A model generated the notes under the pieces. The model saw only the letters and a program-made list of their open reading frames with translations, ran no database searches and was not told the DNA's origin. Source: Zizania palustris (taxonomy: Eukaryota > Streptophyta > Magnoliopsida > Poales > Poaceae). Taken from it: a DNA stretch of 64,000 nt. The position numbers and the translations under genes are program-made. Shown piece by piece: positions 13,057 to 25,490 of the stretch (positions are counted from its first letter, which is position 1; each line of letters begins with the position of its first letter). The stretch spans positions 30,132,162 to 30,196,161 of the forward strand of contig JAAALK010000287.1 of assembly GCA_019279435.1 (NCBI GenBank). Direction: 5' to 3'.

Positions 13057-13572
13057 CACCGATGTACACGTACGTAGGGTACTAATGCCCCGGTTCATTA
13101 GGGACTAAACTAAACTTTACTCTCGTTTAATTTAAATTTCAGTCTATTTTTTTGATTCTAATGACTAAAACTCAATAAAACAATTAAATAAATACCAAAA
13201 TACCTCTCTAATCAAGATTGTTACCGTCCTTTTGTTACCTCGAGAGGTATTAATAAAGGGTATACCATGTCAATAATATCTTTTAATCCTTTTAGCAACC
13301 TTATGGTGACTAAGGAGCTAGAGTCTAGGGATTAAAGTTTAGCCCTTTTAGTCACCTTATTTGACAGTTTAGTGACTAAAATGACTAAACTTTAGGTACT
13401 AAAGTTTAGCAATGTGCGCCCTCCACGTCAAATACCCTGTTCTTCCATATTTCGTAATTTTGAAGTACAATAAGTTATTAATTAATATGCATGAATTATG
13501 TTTTGTATGTTTATATATTCTAGTTATACTTAATGAGTTTGCATACATACACACAGACACGCATGTATGGAT

Positions 13573-16062
13573 TAGGGGTGAAAGTGGTTCGGATAGTTTC
13601 CGACCGTATCCGGAAAAACGGATTCGGATTCGGATTTTTTTGATTCGGATACGGATTTTTCGGATACGGATTCGGATTCGGATATTTTTTTTCGGATACG
13701 GAAACGGATATGATATGCCTGATATCCGTCGGATTCGGATACGGATTCGGATAATCCGGATAGTTCTTATTCGGATATCCGGCCCATTAAAAATACAGGC
13801 CCACTAGCTACACTGCAGGCCCATATCACATAATAGGCCTTTATATGGCACTATGGCATATTTGGCTGGCAGGCCCACTGCCATGGCGCCATGGCCCAAC
13901 CGCCCAAGCATTTTGAAATAAAAAATCTTCTTTATTTTTTTTTAAAAAAAACATAAAAAATATTTTTTAAAAAAAATATATATTTTTAAAAATGGTATAA
14001 ATTTCTATAAATTTAAACAGATAAAATTTTTTAATAAATAAAAATATTTTTTTAGTTCTTTCAATTTAAATTTTAAAAACATAATGAATTAATGAAAAAT
14101 AGAAAATTGACATATAACAATATCCAAATTTTCCATAAATTAATATATGTTGTATTTTAATTATAGAAAAAGTTTAAACAAATATTTAACTATTAATTTG
14201 TTTTTAAACCTAACACATTTCTTTTAACATTTGTACATGCAAACTTTGTCAAAATAATTTTAAATTTTTATCACAGCATCTATGTATCGTATGATGATAC
14301 CATGAGACGTATCGTATTTTTCAGACTTAATTTGAATTTTTTAGAATTAAAATTTCATTAAGCTCTACGTTGTCCATCGAGTGTCGTAATATTTTTTTAA
14401 AAAATATCTTTCAATTTAGTGGATACTGACTTAAAATAGACTCACATGCATGAATATGATTTTTCTAGAATTTTTAGTTCATTATTTCATGCACTTGTAG
14501 TTCAAATTTGATAAATTTCAATATAAATCAAAGAAACATACATAATGAATTAAAAATAGCAAACTTATGTATAAAAATGTGAATTTTTTTTATAAGATTA
14601 GATATGTTGTATTTTAATCATAGAAAAAAAATCAAGTTTAAACAAAGATTTAACTATTGATTTGCTTTTAAACCTATCACATTCTTCTTAACATTCTAAC
14701 TCATTACTCTCAAATCTCCATCTTTCTTAACATCGTAGATGCAAACTTTGTCAAAATAATTTTAAATTTTTATCACAGCATCTTTGTATCGTATGATGAT
14801 ACCATGAGACGTATCGTATTTTTCTGACTTGATTTGAATTTTTTAGAATTAAAATTTCATTAAGCTCTACGTTGTCTATCGAGTGTCGTAACATTTTTTT
14901 TAAAAAAATATCTTTCAATTTAGTGAATACTGACTTAAAATAGACTCACATGCATGAATATGATTTTTCTAGAATTTTTAGTTCATTATTTCATGCACTT
15001 GTAGTTCAAATTTGATAAATTTCAATATAAATCAAAGAAACATACATAATGAATTAAAAATAGCAAACTTATGTATAAAAATGTGAATTTTTTTATAAGA
15101 TTATATATGTTTTATTTTAATCATAGAAAAAAATTAAGTTTAAACGAAGATTTAACTATTGATTTTCTTTTAAACCTAACACATTCCTTCTTAACATTCT
15201 AATTCATTACTCTCAAATCTCCATCTTTCTTAACATCGTACATGAAAAATTTGTCAAAATAATTTTAAATTTTTATCATAGCATCTATGTATCGTATGAT
15301 GATACCATGAGACGTCTCGTATTTTTCAGACTTTATTTGAATTTTTTAGAATTAAAATTTCATTAAGCTCTATGTTGTCCATCGAGTGTCGTAACAATTT
15401 TTTAAAACAATATCTTTCAATTTAGTGGATACTTACTTAAAATAGACTCAAATTCATGAATATGATTTTTTTTAGAATTTTTGGTTCATTATTTCATGCA
15501 CTTGTAGTTCAAATTTGATAAATTTCAATATAAATCAAAGAAACATACATAATGAATTAAAAATAGCAAACTTATGCATAAAAATGTGAAATTTTTTTAT
15601 GATATTATATATGTTGTATTTTGATATTAGAAAAAAATTCAACTTTAAACGAACATTTATATTTCAAATTTATAATTTTAAACTTTATCTCTTTCACTCC
15701 AAAAATAAGTAAATAGTCAACTTTGACTAAAACCCTATCGACCCTAATTTTTCTTTCTCTCTCCCGGTCTCTCCTACTCCTATCACCTCTCTCTCCCCGT
15801 TCGTGATGATTTATATGATGTTAACTATTATTTGTCATTTGTGTATTGTGATCGTGAATAAATAAATACATTATTGATATTCGGTAAGTATTCGTAACCG
15901 TATTCGTATTCGATTCGTATCCGCTCCGTATTCGTATTCGATGATATCCGACTCCGTATCCGTATCCGGATTATCCGAATCCGAATTCGAATCCGAAAAA
16001 ATATATGAAAAAGGATATGATATTAGTGATATCCGTCCGTATCCGATCCGTTTTCACCCCTA
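13573..16062. mobile_element. Non-autonomous hAT-type element, copy 2
   Basis: 2490 bp, near-identical to copy 1. Its left flank (13565-13572) and right flank (16063-16070) are both GTATGGAT, a perfect 8-bp target duplication as expected for hAT transposons. It ends TTTTCACCCCTA. No protein is encoded. Confidence 0.93.
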
Positions 16063-16617
16063 GTATGGATAAAGTGATCGATACAAAATCACTGAAAGAT
16101 CAATAATTATCAAAAATACGAGGAATATGATAAGCGGTGGTTAAATTCCTGTTTTATATCCTGTTTTATACTTCTTCATTTTTTTTCTCTAAATATAAAA
16201 TATCTCACAACTTCTAAATATTTTTATCTTTTCTTCTGTATTTTATTTTATCAAATAAATATTTTCTTTCACGAAAAAACAACTCATATTTTTCTGAACA
16301 TAATAAATGAGGAGACAAAAAAATCGTTTAAGTTTATTTTCTCCATTAATTAATATAAGTCCAAACAAACAGGATTAGAAACACAAACTTGTCTGATCAT
16401 CTACCATCCGTATCAAACCAGGTGCACTGCCCTTATACAAACCACTGACATGGTTGTTACTGAGTTTCGTGAGGCCTAGGGTGAGATTATAAATAGGGGC
16501 CCTAATTACCAGTATCATTCGTATTCACGTGGCGATGCATGTGATGTGACCTGGTTCTCCTCATCCCCTGATTACCGTGATCTTCGATGGTCTGCCTAGC
16601 TACCTCATGACCACAGC

Positions 16618-19107
16618 TAGGGGTGAAAGTGGTTCGGATAGTTTCCGACCGTATCCGGAAAAACGGATTCGGATTCGGATTTTTTTGATTCGGATACGGA
16701 TTTTTCGGATACGGATTCGGATTCGGATATTTTTTTTCGGATACGGAAACGGATATGATATGCCTGATATCCGTCGGATTCGGATACGGATTCGGATAAT
16801 CCGGATAGTTCTTATTCGGATATCCGGCCCATTAAAAATACAGGCCCACTAGCTACACTGCAGGCCCATATCACATAATAGGCCTTTATATGGCACTATG
16901 GCATATTTGGCTGGCAGGCCCACTGCCATGGCGCCATGGCCCAACCGCCCAAGCATTTTGAAATAAAAAATCTTCTTTATTTTTTTTAAAAAAAACATAA
17001 AAAATATTTTTTTAAAAAAATATATATTTTTAAAAATGGTATAAATTTCTATAAATTTAAACAGATAAAATTTTTTAATAAATAAAAAATATTTTTTTAG
17101 TTCTTTCAATTTAAATTTTAAAAACATAATGAATTAATGAAAAATAGAAAATTGACATATAACAATATCCAAATTTTCCATAAATTAATATATGTTGTAT
17201 TTTAATTATAGAAAAAGTTTAAACAAATATTTAACTATTAATTTGTTTTTAAACCTAACACATTTCTTTTAACATTTGTACATGCAAACTTTGTCAAAAT
17301 AATTTTAAATTTTTATCACAGCATCTATGTATCGTATGATGATACCATGAGACGTATCGTATTTTTCAGACTTAATTTGAATTTTTTAGAATTAAAATTT
17401 CATTAAGCTCTACGTTGTCCATCGAGTGTCGTAATATTTTTTTAAAAAATATCTTTCAATTTAGTGGATACTGACTTAAAATAGACTCACATGCATGAAT
17501 ATGATTTTTCTAGAATTTTTAGTTCATTATTTCATGCACTTGTAGTTCAAATTTGATAAATTTCAATATAAATCAAAGAAACATACATAATGAATTAAAA
17601 ATAGCAAACTTATGTATAAAAATGTGAATTTTTTTTATAAGATTAGATATGTTGTATTTTAATCATAGAAAAAAAATCAAGTTTAAACAAAGATTTAACT
17701 ATTGATTTGCTTTTAAACCTATCACATTCTTCTTAACATTCTAACTCATTACTCTCAAATCTCCATCTTTCTTAACATCGTAGATGCAAACTTTGTCAAA
17801 ATAATTTTAAATTTTTATCACAGCATCTTTGTATCGTATGATGATACCATGAGACGTATCGTATTTTTCTGACTTGATTTGAATTTTTTAGAATTAAAAT
17901 TTCATTAAGCTCTACGTTGTCTATCGAGTGTCGTAACATTTTTTTAAAAAAATATCTTTCAATTTAGTGAATACTGACTTAAAATAGACTCACATGCATG
18001 AATATGATTTTTCTAGAATTTTTAGTTCATTATTTCATGCACTTGTAGTTCAAATTTGATAAATTTCAATATAAATCAAAGAAACATACATAATGAATTA
18101 AAAATAGCAAACTTATGTATAAAAATGTGAATTTTTTTTATAAGATTATATATGTTTTATTTTAATCATAGAAAAAAATTAAGTTTAAACGAAGATTTAA
18201 CTATTGATTTTCTTTTAAACCTAACACATTCCTTCTTAACATTCTAATTCATTACTCTCAAATCTCCATCTTTCTTAACATCGTACATGAAAAATTTGTC
18301 AAAATAATTTTAAATTTTTATCATAGCATCTATGTATCGTATGATGATACCATGAGACGTCTCGTATTTTTCAGACTTTATTTGAATTTTTTAGAATTAA
18401 AATTTCATTAAGCTCTATGTTGTCCATCGAGTGTCGTAACAATTTTTTAAAACAATATCTTTCAATTTAGTGGATACTTACTTAAAATAGACTCAAATTC
18501 ATGAATATGATTTTTTTTAGAATTTTTGGTTCATTATTTCATGCACTTGTAGTTCAAATTTGATAAATTTCAATATAAATCAAAGAAACATACATAATGA
18601 ATTAAAAATAGCAAACTTATGCATAAAAATGTGAAATTTTTTATGATATTATATATGTTGTATTTTGATATTAGAAAAAAAATTCAACTTTAAACGAACA
18701 TTTATATTTCAAATTTATAATTTTAAACTTTATCTCTTTCACTCCAAAAATAAGTAAATAGTCAACTTTGACTAAAACCCTATCGACCCTAATTTTTCTT
18801 TCTCTCTCCCGGTCTCTCCTACTCCTATCACCTCTCTCTCCCCGTTCGTGATGATTTATATGATGTTAACTATTATTTGTCATTTGTGTATTGTGATCGT
18901 GAATAAATAAATACATTATTGATATTCGGTAAGTATTCGTAACCGTATTCGTATTCGATTCGTATCCGCTCCGTATTCGTATTCGATGATATCCGACTCC
19001 GTATCCGTATCCGGATTATCCGAATCCGAATTCGAATCCGAAAAAATATATGAAAAAGGATATGATATTAGTGATATCCGTCCGTATCCGATCCGTTTTC
19101 ACCCCTA
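16618..19107. mobile_element. Non-autonomous hAT-type element, copy 3
   Basis: 2490 bp, same ends and the same triplicated interior as copies 1 and 2, in the same orientation. It has its own perfect 8-bp target duplication ACCACAGC (16610-16617 and 19108-19115), so this is an independent insertion about 550 bp from copy 2. The short spacer 16071-16609 is unique sequence with no gene. Confidence 0.95.
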
Positions 19108-19115
19108 ACCACAGC

Positions 19116-20102
19116 CCACGGGCTGTGGTACATGTGCGCGCTCCTGTATGTGGTGGCCGGGTGGGCCCCTGAGAAAATGGGGGTCAGATCGAGCGCACTA
19201 CTCCACCCACCTCAGGCACGCCCCTGCTCCAACAAAGATAAATTTGCTTCTTCTTTTGCTAAAATATTAGTACTACTAACTTTAGTAAAATTCTACACTT
19301 TTCTTGTCAAAATGAGCAGAAATTATGAAAACGAAGAACATACTACTTCAAGTATGATCAGTTATTCCTTAACAGTAATGCAAAAAGGCTTGTGTATACA
19401 GTATTGTTGGATTTCAGCCTCATTTCCTTTTTTAGTTATTTCCATATTTGCCACATCCGTCCATAATTTCGGTTTCCCTGTCCCTGCCAATGTCGCTGCC
19501 AGGTGGGACCGAGCCACCAGGGAGAAGAACGGAACAAACAGCGGAAGATGTGACCCACGAATTTACTGTTGCATGGCAGTGGACCCAATGAGTCACTGAC
19601 ACCTAGGGTCCACGTAACAAACTCCACCATCTAAAAAAAGCATTGGAGCGTACGCCTCCCGGTCTAGACAGATCCACTGACAGGGAGGACCCACCAGGGG
19701 CGGGTGATGGCGGGAAAGGCTCGTGCACACCCGTGCAGCCGAGCTCGTTTCACTGCGCGGTGGGTCCACACTCGGTGGGGCAGGGCTGTCCGTGGGAGGG
19801 GGGACGTTGGGTAGGCGGATTGGATGTGACACGCGCGCGAGAGACGGTAGCTCGGTCTGACGCGTGGGTGTGCGGGTGGGTGTGGTATTGGGCAAGTTTA
19901 ATCCGAGGTTTTATTCCGCCATTTAAAATGCCGGACACGACGCCGCGGCTTTGGTCCCCCACTCTCGTCTCCTCTCCTCCCCACCGTCTCCCACCTCCGC
20001 TTCTCCGGGCTCTCTCCGCCGTCGCCTGCTCGTTTGACGGTGTGAGGGGGGAGGGGCTCCGTCGTCGTACGTCGGCGGGGAAAGAGCTAGGGGAGAGGCG
20101 CG
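19116..20102. other. Upstream region of the EAR-motif gene
   Basis: AT-rich to about 19470, then increasingly GC-rich toward the ATG at 20103. Probably promoter and 5' UTR. No confident TATA box was picked out. Frames at 19132-19895 look like chance GC-rich frames. Confidence 0.5.
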
Positions 20103-23100
20103 ATGCCGGCGGCGGCGGACGGCGCCGACGACGCGGTGGCAGCCGGCATCATCTGCTCGCTGCGCGGCGCGGACCTGGCGGGGTGGACGCCGCCGTGGTG
20201 GTGCAAGACCGCCCCGCCGCGGGAGGAGGGGGAGCTCATCTGGCCGGCCGTGGCGCGGGGGAAGCGGTCACGGCGGCGCTCTCCGGAGACAACAGCGGCT
20301 ACGGGGAAGGGGAGGTGGGCCCGTGCCAGCCCGGCCTCGCCGCTCGACTACAGCGGCGGCTCCGGGTCGGCCGCGTCCACCAGCGGCGGCGACGACGGCG
20401 CCTTCTGCTCGCCTGGAAACTGCTCCGCGCCGGCGACGACCAAGGTTAGTGCGTACACATCCCCTTCACCTCCCTCTTGCAGTCGTGTTGCCGCCGCCGC
20501 CGCCGCCCGCCGCAGCGCCGCTGCTTTGGGTTCATCTCCCTCCCCCACCACCAGTCTCTCTGTCCTATCCCTCTGTTCCTTCCCGAGTTTTTTCTGTCCT
20601 TTTCAACTTCTGTTCAGTGTGACGGAAATACCCCTACCACTGACCAGCAAAATTCCCTTCCCTTCTTGAACTGAATCGAACACCGACTTTCCCTTTCCTT
20701 GCACAGCTTCCTTCACCCTCAACCTCCCCTCCAATTCTCCTCTACTCCCATCTCACCACCCACCAGATTTTCCTCTTTCTTGCAAAGGACGCCACCGCCG
20801 CGGCGCCGCCAATCTACACTCGCATCAACCACGCAGACGGCAGATCCGCATCGCTACCCGTTATCCCCATGTTTCTGGATTCCACACTGGAATTGCGAAA
20901 CAAATTGCGCAGAAACTTCCAGCCATTCTGTACCACGCGTGGGGTTTCTCTCTCGGGCAGTGCTTGTACTAGTTGACTACTTGGCTCCCACTGGGAACGA
21001 GTAGGGGGCGGGGGCTTCGGGGACCTCGCGGCTGCCGGTGGGTGGGTGCGGCGCTGACCGGATTTCCCATGCTGCCCCTCTCGCCACGGCCAGACCCGGG
21101 AGCGTTCTGGACTCCGGGGTGAGTAGCGTGGTAATTTTCCGTCGGCCTCTATCCTCCGGGGCAATTCCTCGTGTGGTGGCGGGGGCCAGCGGCCCAGCGC
21201 CCCCGCGGGATGAGTGTGCCGTGTGGACAGAGTCAAAAGCCGGACAAGTTAAAACTCGCTCACGGTGGGCGCCCGTCTCCCCCTCCCGTATCGGCGGCGA
21301 GCGGACGAGCATGCACGCCGGCGCTGGGCGCCGCCGCACGTACGCGGCGGGGCGATGCCGAGGTGACGTAGGCGCCAGCGCGAGGGACCCCACGTGTAGT
21401 AAATGAGTAATCCCCGGCGGTAAGCGGCCGCGTTTCTGTCCTGCCTATCGACAAGAAACTCGATCCATGAATTTTCGCTTCGCGGCGTATGCTTGCCGGG
21501 ACGGCGCAGCTTCGTTCGTCCTGTCGTTGCGCCAGTGGCGAGTGGAAGAGGATGATGGTTGGTTCCTTCACTACGTGTGTATTTATTTCTTTTAAGCTTA
21601 AATCTATAGCTAGTCTAATCAAGTAATTTATCGCTCGTTTACGGTGCATAGCTCACTAGCGTGATATCCTTTGCTAGCTAGCTTGTCACGCGTTGGGCTT
21701 GGGCAGCTGTGTGTGGAGGTGGATTCCACCGCACTAGTGTGGCTCTCATGGATGTAGTTGTGATTTTGTTCGTGGACAATCAGGGAGCTTGGTTTTGGGG
21801 GGAAATTTGACTGATTAGTCACGAAGGCATTGATCTCACAGTTGATTTGTCTCACTGCAGGTTGGCGCCATGGGGCGGCCGCACCTGACGTTTCCATTAC
21901 CGGCGCCTCCACCGCCTGCTGGTCAGCGACCACGGAAGAAAATGGTGAGCACTTTGTCCTCGCATCTTGTTGCAAGTCATATTTGGTTGTCTTGATATTA
22001 ATACATCCAGTGTGAGTGGCGGGTACGTACGCCCGCTGCCGCTGGACACTCAAAGCGGTCGCGAGGAGCGTTTGTTGCCTTGGAAAAGTACTAAGGATCG
22101 TGTACGCGCTTTACTGGTCTGGGCAAAAGAGACTCTTGACTCGGTCGGAGTAAGCCTCTGCTGTCACAAGAAAAAGAAGGGCTGTTCTTGTGGTGGTTGA
22201 ACCATATTTGTACTCGTTTAGGAAAAGCAGAAGCTGCTACATCTCGGTCTGCCGTTTGAAATTGTTTTTTTTTTTTTTGGGGGGGGGGGGGGGTGGACAA
22301 AAAGCGGAATCTTACGACGATGCCCACAAAGGTGTACTAACTAAGAAAAGATCAGCCTCACAATCAAGATGGTCCTGCAACCAAAAAGCTCAAATCTTGT
22401 ACTAAACTGTATGGGGGAAGTCTGTTCCTCACTTCCTTGCCTTTGCTGCTTACTTAATTCGTGTTAATGCTTGGTTTTGCTTTGGTGATATGCAGAGGCT
22501 ACCGGAGGTACAGCAGCTGGTGCGGTCTCTTGCAGTTGATAACGAGAGCCTCCGTGAGGTGATAGACGCATTATTTACTGATTTACTCTGTGCTATTCTT
22601 TTATGAATCCTACTTCAAATTTGCTAAATGCCATTGGAACTTGTTTTTGCTGTGAGCAGGAGATGCGTGCTTTGCAGGCAGCTTGTACTGCGTTGTCAAA
22701 AGAGAATGACAAGCTTGAGGTAACAGCAATATTAATCTCTTTCATCTTTCTCTTTCCTTCCCGAAATAGGTATGTGGACCACCAAGGGGTGGAATGGCTT
22801 ATGGACAGGTTGTGCCGTTTGTTTTAGCTTAAAGCATAAGGATAGCTTTAAATTGCTAAGGGTTCATGCCTTCAAGGTAGCGGTCCATACGATATGGTCG
22901 ATATCTTTTAAGCGTATTAGTTTGAAGCTATCTTGCCCTGATATGCCATGCAGTGTTATAAATGAATATCAAAGCTGATGGATCTTTGACAATGATGGAT
23001 GCAGATTTCTCTAGTTTTGCAAAATGTCTGAAGAGACTTGAATCTCTGTAGGGCAATGGGCTTGCCAGTTATTAATTTAACATGTGACTGATTTTACTGG

Positions 23101-24836
23101 ATCTTTAGCAGCAACAACTAATTAGACATCATTTACAAAACGAAAAAAAGTTGTTGCGTGTTAAAAGAAACACTAGATAAATTCAGATCCTTGACTCTTG
23201 CCCTTTACAAATACAGTAAGTTCGAAGAAACTTAGCATGCTCAGAGGCAAATTTTCATTCAAATACCACTATGATTTCCTTGTTCACCACGGCCTCTGAT
23301 ATATGTTTCTCGTTGTGTTGCAAAGTTTTCTCGATGCAAGTTGCACCTTCACAAAACCCAATATTTTTCTTGTTGGATGAAGTTGATCCTCACCTACATG
23401 TGGGAACTAAGTTGCAAAGCCAATAATAAGCAGTGTTTGTCTTGTTGGATGAAATTGACACTCACCAACATATGGAATTGACACTCACCATTGGTGGTAG
23501 TTACTAACATATCGGACCAATAAAGGAATTGATTGACTTCTGGGGCCTGGACAACTACACATGGTCTCCCATCTTGAATTAGAAGCTGCACGCTTGTTTT
23601 GATTTATATTTGTCAGTCGTAGAGTTGCTACCCTGATCTGTATTCAGGAAGCATGTATCCCAATTGATGAGTAAAGATCTTGAAGGTAGAGAGCACTGCT
23701 GCTGCCATCTATAAATGATGGTGGTAACGATTTTGACATGTGCCACGGTTTTTTTGTTAACTTCACTAGTAACCATATTAAGGCCAACAATCTTGACTAG
23801 TTTTATGCAATAACATAGTCAATGAAAAAGACATTAGGGACATGTACTCTTAAATAGTCCTTTCTCAAGGGCTGTGGTTTGAGTTTTGGAAAATATAATT
23901 ACCAGCTTCCCCAATATTTGAAGTCGAATTTTATTATTAGTTTGACTTATGTTAACCTGTATAGACACTCCTAACTACTAATCCTACACTAAACGAGCTA
24001 CAAATTTCAGAAGTAGTAATCACACATCTTCCACCTTTAATGATGTTGGCTGGTCAGCAGATGCACTGTTCAACCACAACAATATATAGTGAACTTTCAG
24101 TTAGTGTACCACATCTAAAAAAGTCTTCCCACCTTCGGTTGGAACCGTAGCTGCACCAACTGGGTAATCTCCATTTGATGGAGCCCATGCTTTAATGAGA
24201 TTGTGCTGTCTCCACCCATTTTTTTTTGAAAAAAGGCTACATAGGCCTGTCTTTGTTTAAAAGTCAGTGACGGGATATGATATGAAAATTTTCCAGAAGG
24301 TCACTCATCCTATCAGAACGAGCACATGCCGATTGTGGTGGTCCAAGGATATCTTGTTGTATCAATCTTGGCAATGTGGTGAGAGAGAGAGAGAGAGAAT
24401 CATATGTTCTCTCATTGCTTCCAAGCTCCAATTACTTCCTCCGATCATTAATACACGATGCTTTTAAATGCTAGTATGTATTAACTACTTGTGAGAGTAG
24501 TTATTACTACTATTGTTTCTAACGACAGGCTCTCTTGTGAATAGCCTCACGACAGGCTCTCTTGTGAAAGATGCATCTGCATATTATTTCCTCCTTGTCT
24601 CCTTACAGTTACGTTGATGTCAATTTCTGATGAACAGGGACATCTAATTTAGCTTTTGTTTGGCATTGCAGATAAGACTAGAGCTATGGAGCTCACTGAA
24701 CAAAACCACTACAAAGGAGCTAAAAGGAAAGCAACAGCTTGATGAGCAGCCAGCCCCGATTTGCCCCCAAGGCGGCTTTGCTCTACCTGATCTCAACCTT
24801 CCCGTGCAGGACGTTGCCGATGGATCAATCCATTGA
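20103..24836 (+). CDS. Plant-specific protein with coiled coil and C-terminal EAR-type DLNLP motif
   Basis: Exons 20103-20444, 21861-21944, 22496-22558, 22660-22719 and 24672-24836 all have GT/AG borders in phase 0 and give 237 residues. I do not recognise a named family. The N-terminus has a Trp-rich WTPPWWCK segment, then a basic KRSRRR cluster (possible nuclear signal) and Ser/Gly-rich sequence. Exons 3-4 encode a heptad-like helix (VQQLVRSLAVDNESL, then LQAACTALSKENDKL), probably a coiled coil for dimerisation. The last exon carries PDLNLP near the C-terminus, matching the EAR repression consensus DLNxxP that recruits TOPLESS-type corepressors. A role as a nuclear adaptor or repressor is inference. 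Intron 4 is long (1.95 kb). An AATAAA lies about 430 bp past the stop. Confidence 0.78.
22265..22293. repeat. T14-G15 homopolymer pair
   Basis: A run of 14 T followed directly by 15 G in intron 2 of the EAR-motif gene. Its exact length is likely to be unreliable in any assembly. Confidence 0.95.
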
Positions 24837-25265
24837 GCGGTCCAGATTAGCTCAGCTATGCTAACCGAATTGCAAGAAGTGTACATAGGAGGAAGCAGTC
24901 TAGATGCGGGCGCAGCGCATGCGCATGTCATGCGTGAAGAGGATGATGACACATACTATTCGATAAGTTAGATTATAGGGTCGTGTACCATTATAGTCCT
25001 AAATGATGAGCCATGTTATTTGTAGCTAAACAAAATGACTAATTCAACTCAGACTACTGGTCATTGAATGGAGCTGAAAATTGCTGCAGCTCAGACTTAA
25101 TCCCAAGTCTAGTGGAGCTAGCTGAATTTATTCATGTTATTTTGTTTAAATCCATTGAAACACTACTTGGAAGTCTCGAAGATATGGTAATCAAGTCTGG
25201 AAACAGTATTTGCTTATTCTCTTTGATATGTTGTTGTTGTCCATTATTTTGTTCCCCTGGGTTAC

Positions 25266-25271
25266 AATAAA
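25266..25271 (+). terminator. Possible polyadenylation signal
   Basis: AATAAA about 430 bases after the stop codon of the EAR-motif gene. It could mark the 3' end of that transcript, but plant poly(A) signals are loose. Confidence 0.35.
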
Positions 25272-25347
25272 ATCCGATCAGTTGGGTAGAGTAATGGATG
25301 CAGAGAAGCACTGTGCATGAACTCTTTTATTCACCGTTTGATTTAAC

Positions 25348-25490
25348 ATAAATATGAAAAAATGTCATTACATTTTTTGTAATTTAAAAAATGTCACTGT
25401 CAGTGATGTGGTAGGTCTCATTTATCAGTGACATACTGATGACACATTTCAAAATTGTGAAAATTGTAACGATGTAGAAAAATTTAAATC
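25348..25490. mobile_element. 146-bp Mutator-type MITE, copy C (diverged)
   Basis: Aligns by eye along its length with the copies at 8313 and 9437: 'catta' start, 'aatgtcactgtcagtga', 'gtaggtctca', 'cagtgaca', 'gatgacacatttcaaaa'. The ends are worn and no clean target duplication was found. Confidence 0.75.

Larger units (their letters stand above)
10056..16062. repeat. 3.0-kb direct tandem duplication containing a hAT element
   Basis: Unit 1 is 10056-13056 (3001 bp) and unit 2 is 13057-16062 (3006 bp). They differ by scattered 1-2 base changes. Each unit is about 516 bp of flanking DNA (a decayed MITE-like stretch with repeated 'gactaaa' motifs) followed by a complete 2.49-kb hAT-type element. 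The unit junction is exactly after the last base of the first hAT copy (13056); the next base is the equivalent of 10056. The 8-mer GTATGGAT lies left of copy 1 (10564-10571), left of copy 2 (13565-13572) and right of copy 2 (16063-16070), so one original insertion was later duplicated. Confidence 0.93.

Noticed and set aside
10404..13807. Ile/Arg-rich open frames (RIRIRIRIF type) at the hAT ends, also at 16577-16852
   Set aside because: They are translations of the TTCGGAT/ATCCGAA hexamer arrays, recur in every copy and have no start context or domain.
19593..21649. Overlapping GC-rich frames on both strands around the EAR-motif gene
   Set aside because: They are shadows of the GC-rich exon 1 and intron 1. 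Only the frame from 20103 joins the downstream exons in phase and carries motifs.
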